This document shows, one piece after another, positions 29,634 to 39,319 of a DNA stretch of 64,000 nucleotides. Origin of the DNA: Psychrobacter maritimus (GTDB lineage Bacteria; Pseudomonadota; Gammaproteobacteria; Pseudomonadales; Moraxellaceae); assembly GCF_904846345.1 (NCBI RefSeq), contig NZ_CAJHAJ010000005.1, forward strand, positions 185,488 through 249,487, read 5' to 3'. Position 1 is the first letter of the stretch. Each line of letters opens with the position of its first letter. Below the pieces are notes generated by a model, which saw only the letters and a program-made list of their open reading frames with translations, was not told the DNA's origin and made no database searches. Position numbers and translations under genes: made by a program.

Positions 29634-29663
29634 AAATCCCGCTATCATAGCGGGATTTTTTTG
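29634..29663. terminator. Terminator shared by gltA and the converging lipoprotein gene
   Basis: Perfect arms AAATCCCGCTA and TAGCGGGATTT with a 3-base loop, T-run on the plus side and A-run on the minus side. Confidence 0.88.
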
Positions 29664-29723
29664 GCCTGCCTTTAATAAGAGGCATTAAGCAAAACAGCTT
29701 TAATACTCTAAACTTATAAAGCT

Positions 29724-30659
29724 TTACTGAAATTCTTTTAGCGTTTGCTCGTATTTGGCAATTTGTTCATCATAGCCTTTAATGGTTTCGTTAAATTTTG
29801 CCATCAGCGTTTCAAACTCTTGCTGCTGAGTGATTTTCATCTGCTGCATATCAAGGACTTGCTGAGCTTCTATTTGCTCCCAAACTTGATGCTGAATAAT
29901 CAAACGCGCCAGCGCTGGGCTTTTTGCACTCAGTCTACCGGCGATTTCTGCATGTTCAAAGACCTGCGGCACCAAAGTCGCAATATTAATCAAGGTATCA
30001 ACATCTTCCGCACTAAGCGGCGTGGTCACAGGCTGATAAAGGGTTTCCATCGCTTGCTGATAACTGTCTATAATCTGCTCATCCGTCAACATCACTGGTT
30101 TACGCGGCTCAAGGCTGATACGCTTAAGCACGGTTAAATCGCGCTCGCCAACCTCGGTACTGGTATTGATATCAGTCTCTGCAGTAGCATCGGTATCAGC
30201 GTTACTACTAGCACCAGAATCACCATTACTATTAGCCGTAGCGACTGCTGCTGAATCCGTGGTGGCTGGTTTGGCTATTTGCTCAGCATCTGTATTATTT
30301 GCAACTGGATTAGCGGTATTAGACGGCTTAACATTGTCTACTGACACAGCAGTTGTACTATCAGCTAACAAATCATTGCCACTGTCTGACGCATCTGCCG
30401 CTTGTAGCGATTCATACTCTGCTTGCAAACGCTGTTGCAGTCCTTTCGCTTGCGCAAGATACAAAGGCTGGAACTGCTCTATACGGGCAGCAGCCGAATC
30501 GCTTTTGCGCATAGGCTGACTGTCTTCAGCGCTGGTTTTCTCTTGGGTTTGACTGCTATCAGGTATTGGCTCTTCTGCTTGCTGCTGACAGCCGCTCACT
30601 AACAATACGCCAGTCAATGCTGCCGCAAGCAATGTTGGTGCTTTATAAGGGCGAATCAT
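29724..30659 (-). CDS. Predicted lipoprotein with polar linker and coiled coil
   Basis: Function unknown. From the ATG at 30657-30659 the protein starts MIRPYKAPTLLAAALTGVLLVSGC, a lipoprotein signal peptide with lipobox LVSGC. The first half of the mature part is low-complexity (A, D, N, S, T). The second half is ordered and helical, ending in a glutamine/lysine-rich coiled coil (QQEFETLMAKFNETIKGYDE). The frame continues upstream to 30728, which would add 23 mostly charged residues, so the shorter start fits a lipoprotein better. It would be attached to a membrane facing the periplasm. I recognise no enzymatic motif. It is convergent with gltA. Confidence 0.7.
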   Translation of the reverse strand: MIRPYKAPTLLAAALTGVLLVSGCQQQAEEPIPDSSQTQEKTSAEDSQPMRKSDSAAARIEQFQPLYLAQAKGLQQRLQAEYESLQAADASDSGNDLLADSTTAVSVDNVKPSNTANPVANNTDAEQIAKPATTDSAAVATANSNGDSGASSNADTDATAETDINTSTEVGERDLTVLKRISLEPRKPVMLTDEQIIDSYQQAMETLYQPVTTPLSAEDVDTLINIATLVPQVFEHAEIAGRLSAKSPALARLIIQHQVWEQIEAQQVLDMQQMKITQQQEFETLMAKFNETIKGYDEQIAKYEQTLKEFQ

Positions 30660-30980
30660 CGCTTTATTGATAGAGCGACGACGGGTATCAGTGTCAATGT
30701 CAGGTTTTACTGGTAAAAGTTTAAACATCCGAATTCATATCCTTATTAAAAGCAGAAAGAGTAAAAGCCAACGTGATAACACTATCCATGAATGATGATA
30801 TTTCTAGAAGCACTATTAAGTCAATTGAGTGATAAAGTCTTGAGCTTTTTATTACCATGTTTTTTATTATAATTCCTGTTGCTATTGTCTAGCCTTTCTA
30901 CTTATTTTTTTTATATATTAACTGTCTATAATAAGAGAAAGCTAAAGCCATCATATAAATATTCCAGCATAATAGAAAGA

Positions 30981-31517
30981 TTAAACTTTAAACGAGCGGT
31001 GACTGTCATGCTCGCTATCAAGCGTTTGCTCCTTTAAAAATGGTATACAGACTTCAAAATCACGGCAGTCGTGACCACAATGACGACGGACAAAATAGTC
31101 TTGCACCATACGTGCCTGTTGTTCGATTCCATAGTTAAAAAAGGACTTACCTGCTTCAAGTACATAATCATAACGGCGATTGATGATAGCGCCGCGTACA
31201 ACTTTAAGACCTTGCTGCAATTGCCAAACGTGGGTCAATTCATGGATAAGCCAGCTTTGCTTACCCAAGGAACACTGGCTAAAATCCGTGACCCAGTCTG
31301 CCGGATGGAAATAAATATTGCCATTAGGACTGACAGCATAATGCTTTAGTACCCACCACGCCGTCTTAAGCTGCACACCATCAAGCTTAAGGCTGTCACC
31401 GAACACTGAGCGTGCCAACGCTAGCTCTCCCTCAGTCAGCTGGCGTGACTGTTGCTTTGAGCCTTTAGCAGCTATAGAGTGCTTAAATAAGCGCTTGAAA
31501 GTCGACTGCAACCTCAT
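30981..31517 (-). CDS. Small protein with an HELTH zinc-metalloprotease-like motif
   Basis: The 178-residue protein has WLIHELTHVWQLQQG near residue 90, an HExxH zinc motif. The context resembles the small HELTHVWQ proteins seen near Rhs/Vgr-type secretion genes and the eCIS/DUF4157-like putative peptidases. Following glutamates (YDYVLEAGKSFFNYGIEQQA) could supply the third zinc ligand. No signal peptide is evident, and the N-terminus is basic. No secretion genes lie nearby, so its substrate and role are unknown. It stands alone on the minus strand between the lipoprotein gene and divergent rarA. Confidence 0.65.
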   Translation of the reverse strand: MRLQSTFKRLFKHSIAAKGSKQQSRQLTEGELALARSVFGDSLKLDGVQLKTAWWVLKHYAVSPNGNIYFHPADWVTDFSQCSLGKQSWLIHELTHVWQLQQGLKVVRGAIINRRYDYVLEAGKSFFNYGIEQQARMVQDYFVRRHCGHDCRDFEVCIPFLKEQTLDSEHDSHRSFKV

Positions 31518-31787
31518 TACTGTCTTACCTTATATTCAAAAACTAAGCATTTATAGATGCTATTTTATAAGTACTATTTTTTATAGAACTGTTAAACCTT
31601 TAATAAGGGTAAAAACTTAAAAAATAAAGCCGTTAAGACATAAGCTGTACACTTAGCTGACTTTTATTAACGTAAATCTGCGTTAGCCTAGCTAGAAGGA
31701 CATGAGTCATTGTTTTTAGCGTTAAGCTTAAAATGAAGACACACCCTAATAAGAATTAAAAATATTTAATTGATAATAGAGACCTTT

Positions 31788-33077
31788 ATGCCACCTAATT
31801 TTCATGCTGATACGCCCCTTGCTCAGCGTATGCGCCCTGCAACCCTTGATGCCATTATCGGTCAAGAGCACTTATTAGCAGCGGGTGCACCGTTACGGCG
31901 CTTGGTCGAACAAGGACATTTGCCGTCGATTATTTTGCATGGCGAAGCGGGCATCGGTAAAACTACTATTGCGATGCTGTTAGCTGATGCCGTTGGCCGA
32001 CCTTTTCATGCGTTATCAGCATTAAATACTGGCGTTAAGCAATTACGTGAAGTATTAGATACCAAGGATTCACTAAGCTTCGAGTCACCGGTTGTGTTTA
32101 TCGATGAGATTCACCGTTTTAATAAAGCCCAGCAAGATGCCTTACTTGGCGCAGTAGAGTCAGGTGACATTACTTTGATTGGGGCGACAACCGAAAATCC
32201 GTCATTCAGCGTTAATAATGCGCTGCTATCACGCTGCCAAGTTTATCGTCTAGAGCCGCTGACGCCTGAGCAAATCAGTACCGTATTACAGCGCGCACTT
32301 TTAGAAGATAATATTCTCAAAAATTTAACCGTCGATCTGCAGGCGCAACAGATGATTAGCCAATTGGCACATGGTGATGCTAGAAAAGCGCTGAACTTAT
32401 TAGAGCTTGCTATTCAAACGGCGGATGCTAAGCATTCACCGCTTGTCATTGATGATGAATTGGTCGCCCGTGTCGCCCAGACCGCGCTCGTACGCTACGA
32501 TAAAGATGGCGAGCAGCATTACGATATTATATCTGCCATGATAAAATCCGTACGCGGCTCAGACCCTGATGCGGCGCTATATTGGATGGCGCGGATGTTG
32601 GTTGGCGGCGAGCCTGCCGATTTTATCGCGCGGCGCTTGGTCATCTTGGCCAGCGAAGATATCGGTAATGCCAATCCTAATGCCCTACTCCTTGCTGACG
32701 CCGCTTTGCGTAGCGTGCAATCCATCGGTATGCCAGAAGCGCGTATTATCTTGGGGCAAGTGGTGGTGTATCTTGCGACCAGCGCCAAAAGTAATAGTAC
32801 TTATAAAGCCATTAATGCGGCGATGGCACTCGCTGAAAAAGACGCCTCGCCTGTGCCGCTACATTTGCGTAATGGCGTGACCAAATTGATGCGACATCAA
32901 GGTTATGGTCAAGGCTACGCTTATCCGCACGATTATCCCAACCACTATTATCCGCAAAGCTATTTACCTGATAATTTAGTCGGGACAAGTTTTTATAAAT
33001 TTGCTGACAATCAGCGCGAGCAACACAGTAAGCAGTTTATGGACTGGCTAAAGGGTCAAGCGGCCAGTAACGATTAA
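31788..33077 (+). CDS. rarA: Replication-associated recombination protein A (AAA+ ATPase)
   Basis: MgsA/WRNIP1-family clamp-loader-like ATPase acting at stalled replication forks. N-terminal AAA+ motifs: Walker [16 protein letters not shown], Walker [17 protein letters not shown], sensor 1 [20 protein letters not shown], and sensor 2 [14 protein letters not shown]. The C-terminal tetramerisation domain has [20 protein letters not shown] and [10 protein letters not shown]. The ATG at 31788 is preferred; an in-frame TTG at 31770 would add six residues. Length is 429 residues, near the family norm. It stands alone, divergent from the HExxH protein gene. Confidence 0.95.
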   Translation: MPPNFHADTPLAQRMRPATLDAIIGQEHLLAAGAPLRRLVEQGHLPSIILHGEAGIGKTTIAMLLADAVGRPFHALSALNTGVKQLREVLDTKDSLSFESPVVFIDEIHRFNKAQQDALLGAVESGDITLIGATTENPSFSVNNALLSRCQVYRLEPLTPEQISTVLQRALLEDNILKNLTVDLQAQQMISQLAHGDARKALNLLELAIQTADAKHSPLVIDDELVARVAQTALVRYDKDGEQHYDIISAMIKSVRGSDPDAALYWMARMLVGGEPADFIARRLVILASEDIGNANPNALLLADAALRSVQSIGMPEARIILGQVVVYLATSAKSNSTYKAINAAMALAEKDASPVPLHLRNGVTKLMRHQGYGQGYAYPHDYPNHYYPQSYLPDNLVGTSFYKFADNQREQHSKQFMDWLKGQAASND

Positions 33078-33375
33078 GGCTATGCGTTTGCATCATTGAT
33101 AATACTTATGATTATTTTTAACCTATTAACTGACATATTGGCAAGATGACACAGCACGTTGGGGTGAAAAGCGTTAAAATGTCCTCATAATGATATATAC
33201 AAACCAGTTGATCGGAAACTTTTATAGCACATTGCTTCTACTTATGTGGCTCTTATCAAGACATGCTTTGCTTTACCGCAACAGTGTTTTTGTCAATCTA
33301 CTGCTACAATAGGCAGATAATGATGTATATCCCTAATTAAACCTATCTATACATAATAAAATATTGAGACTTCCT

Positions 33376-34488
33376 ATGAGTTTAAATACGATTCCTGAAA
33401 TTATCGAAGATATTCGTGCTGGAAAAATGGTCATCTTAATGGATGACGAAGATCGTGAAAACGAAGGCGATATCATTATGGCAGCGACCCATGTGCGCCC
33501 TGATGATATCAACTTTATGATTACTCATGCGCGCGGTTTGGTTTGTTTGACCTTGTCAGAAGCACGCTGTAAACAGTTGGCACTGCCACTGATGTCAGAC
33601 CGCAATGAGGCAAAATTTAGCACCAACTTTACCGTGTCTATTGAAGCCGCTGAAGGCGTGACGACAGGTATTTCTGCCGCTGACCGTGCGCGTACCATTC
33701 AAGCAGCGGTTTCTTCTTCAGCAAAACCAGAAGATATCGTGCAGCCTGGGCATATTTTCCCAATTATGGCTCAAAATGGCGGTGTCCTTCATCGTGCCGG
33801 TCATACTGAAGCCGGTTGTGATTTAGCGCGCCTAGCAGGTCTGGAGCCAGCAGCGGTTATCGTTGAAATCATCAATGATGATGGGACGATGGCGCGCCGT
33901 GATGACCTTGAGATATTTGCCAAAGAGCATGGTATTAAAATCGGTACGATTGCAGACTTAATTAACTATCGCATTGCCAATGAGCAAACGGTCGAAGAAA
34001 TTGAATCACATCCGTTTGAAACGGAATACGGTACTTTTACCTTGCATCGTTTCCGCGAGTTTGGCGCTGACGAAACTCATTTAGCCTTGGTAAAAGGCGA
34101 TGTCAGCGAAGGCGTCAGTACCGTTCGTGTCCATGGTTTCCATCCATTACGCGACTTATTTGCCGCTAAAAATGACACCACTGGCCGTAGCGGTTGGAGC
34201 GTACGCTCAGCATTAGAAGAAATACAAGAGTCAGAACGCGGCGTGCTGGTTTGGATTGGCAACCATCAGCCGATTGATTTAGGAGAGGCGCTTGATAAAG
34301 CCGCTGAAAATCAATCAATCTCAACCATTGCTCAGCAGCCGTATCGTAGCATTGGAGTTGGCGCACAGATTTTACGCCATTTAGGGGTTCGTGATATGCG
34401 CTTACTGTCATCACCGATGAAGTTTTATGCCTTGTCAGGGTTTGAGTTGAACGTCGTTGACTTTGTTCACGCACCTAAGCAAAAATAA
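33376..34488 (+). CDS. ribB: 3,4-dihydroxy-2-butanone-4-phosphate synthase with a degenerate RibA-like domain
   Basis: Converts ribulose-5-phosphate to the four-carbon unit of riboflavin. The N-terminal RibB domain is intact: MDDEDRENEGDI (residues 22-33), THARGLVC and the catalytic RAGHTEAGCDLARLAG. The C-terminal part starts like GTP cyclohydrolase II (YGTFTLHRF) but reads VRVHGFHPLRDLFAAKND where the zinc-binding cysteines should be, so it cannot be a normal RibA. This matches the RibBX arrangement described in several proteobacteria. The ATG at 33376 is taken as the start; an in-frame TTG lies four codons upstream. I see no FMN riboswitch in the 298 bp upstream. Confidence 0.92.
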   Translation: MSLNTIPEIIEDIRAGKMVILMDDEDRENEGDIIMAATHVRPDDINFMITHARGLVCLTLSEARCKQLALPLMSDRNEAKFSTNFTVSIEAAEGVTTGISAADRARTIQAAVSSSAKPEDIVQPGHIFPIMAQNGGVLHRAGHTEAGCDLARLAGLEPAAVIVEIINDDGTMARRDDLEIFAKEHGIKIGTIADLINYRIANEQTVEEIESHPFETEYGTFTLHRFREFGADETHLALVKGDVSEGVSTVRVHGFHPLRDLFAAKNDTTGRSGWSVRSALEEIQESERGVLVWIGNHQPIDLGEALDKAAENQSISTIAQQPYRSIGVGAQILRHLGVRDMRLLSSPMKFYALSGFELNVVDFVHAPKQK

Positions 34489-34524
34489 AGATTAAAAGCA
34501 AAAGCTAGCAGTAGAAATAGAACA

Positions 34525-34560
34525 AAAAAGGCACGCTAATCATTTAGCGTGCCTTTTTTA
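34525..34560 (+). terminator. ribB: Terminator after ribB
   Basis: Perfect arms AAAAAAGGCACGCTAA and TTAGCGTGCCTTTTTT with a 4-base loop. It may also work for the converging thioesterase gene. Confidence 0.9.
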
Positions 34561-34646
34561 TGAATTTTTTATTGATAATTACTGTTTTACCGTTATCATT
34601 TTAGTAGCATTTATAACCTACTAAATAAGCCGACTTTTTAAAGTTT

Positions 34647-35138
34647 TTAAAGCTCGGGCGTATGGCCAACGCTTGCTTCTAATGCCACTAAGCGCTCACG
34701 CTCCTCATTGGTCCACGGCAATTTATCTTTGCCATCACTGTCTAAACGGACAATGACCGCATCAGCGGTTGCGACAATCACCTTTTGAGCGCAGCTATAA
34801 TAGCTATACTCGATTACTATGCTGGTATTACCCAAACGCTGACAACGCACGCCTAATAATAAGGTATCGGGATAAGTGACAGGGCGTAGATATTGGCAAC
34901 TTGATTGCGCTAAGACCGTGACCATGCTGCCATCAAACATGCCAAGCGCCTGCAAATAGCCTATCCGTGCAGACTCCGCATAGCGATAAAACACTACGTT
35001 ATTTAGATGGTTAAAGGCATCCATCTCACCCCAATGGATCGGCTGATGATGAATAATTGGATAGTGCGCCAACTCGTCAGGACGGGCATTACTTAAACTT
35101 TCATTACTTAAAGCTGTATTTTTCTCAAAACTATTCAT
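34647..35138 (-). CDS. Acyl-CoA thioesterase of the 4HBT (hotdog) family
   Basis: Hotdog-fold thioesterase. The conserved helix HWGEMDAFNHLNNVVFYRYAESARIGYL carries the catalytic aspartate of the 4-hydroxybenzoyl-CoA thioesterase family, with the HLNN turn that follows it. The C-terminal half continues with beta strands such as TSIVIEYSYYS. An N-terminal extension of about 30 polar residues precedes the domain. The ATG at 35136-35138 is preferred over an adjacent GTG. The substrate cannot be read from the sequence. It lies 48 bp upstream of, and on the same strand as, nothing closely related; its downstream neighbour ribB converges on it. Confidence 0.85.
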   Translation of the reverse strand: MNSFEKNTALSNESLSNARPDELAHYPIIHHQPIHWGEMDAFNHLNNVVFYRYAESARIGYLQALGMFDGSMVTVLAQSSCQYLRPVTYPDTLLLGVRCQRLGNTSIVIEYSYYSCAQKVIVATADAVIVRLDSDGKDKLPWTNEERERLVALEASVGHTPEL

Positions 35139-35185
35139 CACTTGCTTTCTCTTGTTTTTATCTTATAGAGTTTTAAAAACCACCA

Positions 35186-36142
35186 TTAACGTTTAGGCTT
35201 ATCCAAAATTTGCTTGGTTAATAATGGCGTAGATTTTGGCGCATTAGCAATCAATCGATCTAGCCAGTCTATAACCTCGGTAATGTCATTAGGAGACGAT
35301 TTGGTTTGTACCTTATCTTTATTAGCGGTCGTACTATTCGCTGTTGGAGAGGTTTTATTATTAGTAGATGTTGTTTGTGGCGTTGACGTTTGTGGTACTA
35401 GGGTTTGTAGCTGTTTGCGCGCTTGACGCAGATAGCCGACCAGCTGCTCTTTTTCACGCATATTGCTGGCTTGGGTAGCGAGATTCAAGGTCATAATGAC
35501 TTCGTGAATCATAAGCTGGCGGCGCGTTAAGCTCATATTATTATCAAGGTTTTGAGTCAAATCGCTGGCATTAGCAGGATGTTCACGCTCGTAGCTGTGC
35601 AAAAACTCTTGGATATTTTGAATGGCTATATTTTGTAGCTGCCACGGACTCGGCTGCGAGCTTCTTGCCTGCAGGCGCTCAATATCCTTTGCCAAGCTTT
35701 GTTTAATCACCACAGTCAGCGCTGGGGCAATCTCATTACTGCTTTGGGACAGCTGCCAATGCAGACCACGTAATAATTCAATCGCTGCACTCTCGTTATT
35801 GTCTGCCAACAATCTATCAGCCGCTTGTATTTGAATACGCAATAAATCGAGCTGGTTTTGGGCTTGGCTACTGGCGGCAGTACGCGGTGCTGGCAAGGTT
35901 TGCTGACTCATAGCAAAGATGCGATCATCCATCTCATTGAGGCGACTGACCACTTGCTCATTGCTTTGCAAACGCTCATTGACATTATGCTCAAAACGCT
36001 GCTGACTGATATAAAGCCAGAGTAAAGCGGCGATAAGCAATAAAATCATTAACCATTGCAGGCGCACCAAAAACATATTTGCCTGCCGGCGCTGCTGAAT
36101 AGCAGAAGGTTCCTGAGATAACGATTCAGAATTCATGGACAT
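35186..36142 (-). CDS. hemX: HemX-like membrane protein
   Basis: The 318-residue protein has one N-terminal transmembrane segment (LQWLMILLLIAALLWLYIS) and then a long helical periplasmic region. The segment DLLRIQIQAADRLLADNNE followed by SAAIELLRGLHWQLSQ matches the HemX-like family found next to hemD in gammaproteobacteria. Its exact biochemical role is unsettled; the older label uroporphyrin-III methyltransferase is not supported here, as no methyltransferase motif is visible. The C-terminus contains a T/N/S-rich linker. It starts 94 bp after hemD on the same strand. Confidence 0.75.
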   Translation of the reverse strand: MSMNSESLSQEPSAIQQRRQANMFLVRLQWLMILLLIAALLWLYISQQRFEHNVNERLQSNEQVVSRLNEMDDRIFAMSQQTLPAPRTAASSQAQNQLDLLRIQIQAADRLLADNNESAAIELLRGLHWQLSQSSNEIAPALTVVIKQSLAKDIERLQARSSQPSPWQLQNIAIQNIQEFLHSYEREHPANASDLTQNLDNNMSLTRRQLMIHEVIMTLNLATQASNMREKEQLVGYLRQARKQLQTLVPQTSTPQTTSTNNKTSPTANSTTANKDKVQTKSSPNDITEVIDWLDRLIANAPKSTPLLTKQILDKPKR

Positions 36143-36235
36143 AAGGCAGCACCGTTAGTGATTGATAATTTTTAAGCAAATATAAAATAAGTAGATTAAT
36201 AAAAGTCTGTGTTCTTGCTTACTCTGTTTTCTTAC

Positions 36236-37225
36236 TTACATTGGATCCACTATTGGCGAATGGATTGCCGCAAGGATAGTAGCCGGCGCCAAATCTTCCA
36301 CCCGCCAATAGCTTAACTGCTGACGCGCGACCATATTGGCTAAGCGCTCACCTAATACCACGTAAGCAAAATCATTAAGCTTTAATGGTGAACTGGTTAT
36401 TTTGTCTTTATCTGATTCTACAACCTTTTCGGCAACTGCCTTAACAATCGCTTCCCAATGCTCAAACGCCGTGCCACTACTGACAATCACGATGGGCTTT
36501 GGCTCTGCTGTTGATGTTGCTTGCTGCTTAGACTGCTGCGCAAGAAACTGCATTTGCCATTGCTCATACTGCGTCATAGCATCGGCAGGCATTTTGCGCT
36601 CATACCAAGCGATGCTATCGATATGGACGCCGCGCGCCTGTAAGGTATCGACCAATAAGCGCCGCCCACCAAGCCCGCGCCATACCAAGAGCTTATCTCC
36701 AGCTTGGAGACTGTCAATTTCAGGCATGGCTAACATACCTTCGTTATTGGCAATTAAAGGCTGCAATACTTGGTAGCTTGATGTAGCCAACTTTGCGTCA
36801 TTTAACACTGCCGCAGTCGCTTCTCCAACCGCTATCAGATGGCTTGGTGCTTCTAAACCTGTAAACCCTGTCTCTTTTTGCTGACTAGCATTTTCGCTAG
36901 ATTTTTGAGCTTGGCATTCTTGCTCAAGTGCTTGCCAAACAGCCAGCCCTGAAGCTGCTGCTGTCGGGCTCACGATGACGAGTGCTTGATAGTCACCTGC
37001 AAACCATTGGCGCATCAATCCCATATCTTGCTCGGTAGTTGGACGCGCCTCTAAGGTCAACATCGGCATATCAATCACTGACATCCCTGCCGCTTGTAAA
37101 TGCTCGGTCAGCGGCGCTGCACGCTCAACTGGGCGCGTATTGATGACGATTTGCGGCAGCAATACTGGCTTATCAATAGGTTGATTTGAATCAGTGGACT
37201 TCGGTGATGACCAAGACATAAACAT
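36236..37225 (-). CDS. hemD: Uroporphyrinogen-III synthase
   Basis: Cyclises hydroxymethylbilane to uroporphyrinogen III with inversion of ring D. The family is poorly conserved, but the pattern fits: an N-terminal NTRPVERAAPLTEHLQAAG, then IVSPTAAASGLAVW, IAVGEATAAVL and LVWRGLGGRRLLVDTL, and a later IVVSSGTAFEHW. The length of 329 residues is long for HemD (about 250) because of polar insertions between the two domains and near the C-terminus. It follows hemC and precedes the hemX-like gene, the usual order. Confidence 0.9.
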   Translation of the reverse strand: MFMSWSSPKSTDSNQPIDKPVLLPQIVINTRPVERAAPLTEHLQAAGMSVIDMPMLTLEARPTTEQDMGLMRQWFAGDYQALVIVSPTAAASGLAVWQALEQECQAQKSSENASQQKETGFTGLEAPSHLIAVGEATAAVLNDAKLATSSYQVLQPLIANNEGMLAMPEIDSLQAGDKLLVWRGLGGRRLLVDTLQARGVHIDSIAWYERKMPADAMTQYEQWQMQFLAQQSKQQATSTAEPKPIVIVSSGTAFEHWEAIVKAVAEKVVESDKDKITSSPLKLNDFAYVVLGERLANMVARQQLSYWRVEDLAPATILAAIHSPIVDPM

Positions 37226-37336
37226 ACCGTGACAAAAGGCTTAGGAAGAAAGGACGCTTAATCATAGAACCATCTAAATAAAGATAGCGCTATGATTGAG
37301 ATGACAATAATAGTTCAACATTATTAAATATAGATG

Positions 37337-38398
37337 CTATTTAGGATTATAAATGGCGGATAAAATATCGCCAGCACCTATTTCTAGTAGCATTTCAGCA
37401 ACTTCAATACCTAGCTGGTTGGCTTGCGCTTCTTGTTCAGCTTGGCTGCCCGTTAAGGTCAGACGTTTATCAGCTTTGAGCAGCTCGCTACCGTCTTCTT
37501 GACCGACGCGACCGCGTAGCCATAAGCTATCACCGGCATCATTATTACCGTTTTGGCCATTGTGTTGGCTATCGTTTTTTCTACTGTTTTGGCTATCGCT
37601 ATCATCGTCTGCATCAGCCATTTGTAAGACTGCATAAGCCGCAATCGGTACTTGGCAGCCACCTTGTAAATGACGGTTTAGCGCGCGCTCAGCGATGAGG
37701 CGGATACGAGCTTTGTCATCATTTAACGGTGCTAGTAATTTTAGAACCTCGTCATCGCCTTCGCGGCATTCAATCGCTAGAGCACCTTGTCCAACCGCGG
37801 GCAAACAAATATCAATATCCAACTCACTGCGAATACGCTCATCAAGTTCAATACGCTGCAAACCACTGGTGGCCAAAATAATGGCGTCATACTCACCCGC
37901 ATCAAGCTTCCCTAAGCGCGTACCGACGTTGCCGCGCAGGGTTTTAATTTGCAAATCGGGACGATAGGCTTTGATTTGGCATTGGCGACGTAAACTTGCG
38001 GTACCGACTACCGCGCCTTGTGGCAACTCATCAATACTATGATAGGTGTTAGAGACAAAGGCATCGGTTGGCGAGGCACGTTTACAATAGACACCCAGCG
38101 TCAAGCCTTCTGGCAATTCCATCGGTACGTCTTTTAAAGAATGCACCGCAATATCGGCCTGCTTGTCATACAATGCTTGCTCAAGCTCTTTAACGAACAA
38201 ACCCTTGCCGCCAATTTTCGCCAGTGGCGTATCTAAAATCTTATCCCCTTTAGTGACAATCTTTAGCAGGTTAATCGTCAGCTCAGGATATAGCGCCAGT
38301 AGGCGGTCACGGATATGCTCAGCTTGCCATAATGCCAATGGGCTTTGGCGGGTGGCGATATTTAAGGTAGTCAAAGCAGGTGGCTGCATGGTGCTCAT
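37337..38398 (-). CDS. hemC: Porphobilinogen deaminase with a polar insertion
   Basis: Polymerises four porphobilinogens into hydroxymethylbilane. Motifs include [72 protein letters not shown] and the cofactor cysteine in [12 protein letters not shown] (C248). The ATG at 38396-38398 with GAGG about 8 bases upstream gives 353 residues; the frame is open to 38464. Residues about 259-290 are an insertion of D, N, S, Q and H inside domain 3 that is absent from the usual 310-residue enzyme. It is followed by hemD. Confidence 0.96.
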   Translation of the reverse strand: MSTMQPPALTTLNIATRQSPLALWQAEHIRDRLLALYPELTINLLKIVTKGDKILDTPLAKIGGKGLFVKELEQALYDKQADIAVHSLKDVPMELPEGLTLGVYCKRASPTDAFVSNTYHSIDELPQGAVVGTASLRRQCQIKAYRPDLQIKTLRGNVGTRLGKLDAGEYDAIILATSGLQRIELDERIRSELDIDICLPAVGQGALAIECREGDDEVLKLLAPLNDDKARIRLIAERALNRHLQGGCQVPIAAYAVLQMADADDDSDSQNSRKNDSQHNGQNGNNDAGDSLWLRGRVGQEDGSELLKADKRLTLTGSQAEQEAQANQLGIEVAEMLLEIGAGDILSAIYNPK

Positions 38399-38502
38399 AA
38401 AAGGCCTCAATAAGTTCGATACTAGAATGTCAGTGCGCAACAATAATGCAAATTTGGCACCCAAAACGGGCGCTACAAACGATATTTAAAGCAGAATGAT
38501 GC

Positions 38503-38536
38503 AAAAAAATACCCCTATTTAAGCATAAATAAGGGT
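38503..38536 (-). terminator. Terminator between algR and hemC
   Basis: On the minus strand a stem of ACCC/GGGT and TATTTA/TAAATA, with one mismatch and a 4-base loop, is followed by seven T residues. It would uncouple hemC from algR. Confidence 0.8.
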
Positions 38537-38581
38537 TTGATGATATGGCATGATTATGTCAACAGCATGAAGCCCTTATCA

Positions 38582-39319
38582 CTACATGCTTTGAATCTTT
38601 TCACGGAGTGCCGGTAGATGGCGACGACTGACTGCTAGCGTCTCATCAATCCCTTTAAAGTGCAGTTGAAACTGTCCTGCATCTAAGGCTTCTAAAAAAT
38701 CTAGATATTTGATATTGATAATCGCGTTACGATGCACGCGAAAAAGCCTGTCTTCAAATTCTTGCTCAAGCTCTTTTAGGGTGTCATCAATAAGGACAAC
38801 GCCTTCTTTATGGCGTACTTTGACGTATTTTTGATCGGCGGTAAAGTAGTAGATATCTTTGAGCTAAATCAGCTCAACCCCGCGATGGGTACGCGCTGCG
38901 ATATGTTCACGCACTGGACGGGCGGTTGGGTTTTCGAGTTTGCGAATCTCATTTAATTGCGCGGCATTGAGATTGGTGGCTTTATGCAGTGCTTCTAGTA
39001 GCTCATCTTTATTGGCTGGCTTTAATAAATAACCGATGGCATTGGCCTTTAACGCCGCAATCGCATAATGGTCGTAAGCCGTTACAAAGATGATGGCGGG
39101 TGGATGGTTCAGCTTCGCAAGCTCTTGGGCACACTCAACCCCATCCATCTCAGGCATGCGAATATCGAGCAGTATGATGTCCGGCTGCTGAGATTTTACG
39201 GCAATAATGGCCTCGATGCCCGTCTTTGCTTGGGCAACCACCTCATGACCTGATTCTTGGACAATCCTAACCAAACGTTCACGGGCTAATGGCTCATCAT
39301 CACAAACAACAATCCGCAT
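38582..39319 (-). pseudogene. algR: AlgR-type response regulator interrupted by an in-frame amber codon
   Basis: Residues 1-120 form an intact receiver domain: DDEP acidic pocket, phosphorylation-site aspartate in DIILLDIRMPEMDG, FVTAYD and the conserved lysine in YLLKPANKDEL. After ARTHRGVELI a TAG codon occurs at 38864-38866. Beyond it, without any frame change, 93 further residues give a complete LytTR DNA-binding domain (LKDIYYFTADQKYVKVRHKE, FEDRLFRVHRNAII, LAVSRRHLPALREKI), then a stop at 38582-38584. The total of 245 codons equals the AlgR family length (about 248). Translation as written would give a 151-residue receiver-only protein. Alternatives are sequence error, readthrough or a genuine knockout. 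It lies between algZ and hemC, as in Pseudomonas. Confidence 0.85.

Noticed and set aside
33078..33375. Possible FMN riboswitch upstream of ribB
   Set aside because: None of the conserved RFN-element landmarks is present.
35186..36142. Uroporphyrin-III C-methyltransferase
   Set aside because: No SAM-binding motif; the protein is one membrane segment plus helices, as in HemX-like proteins.
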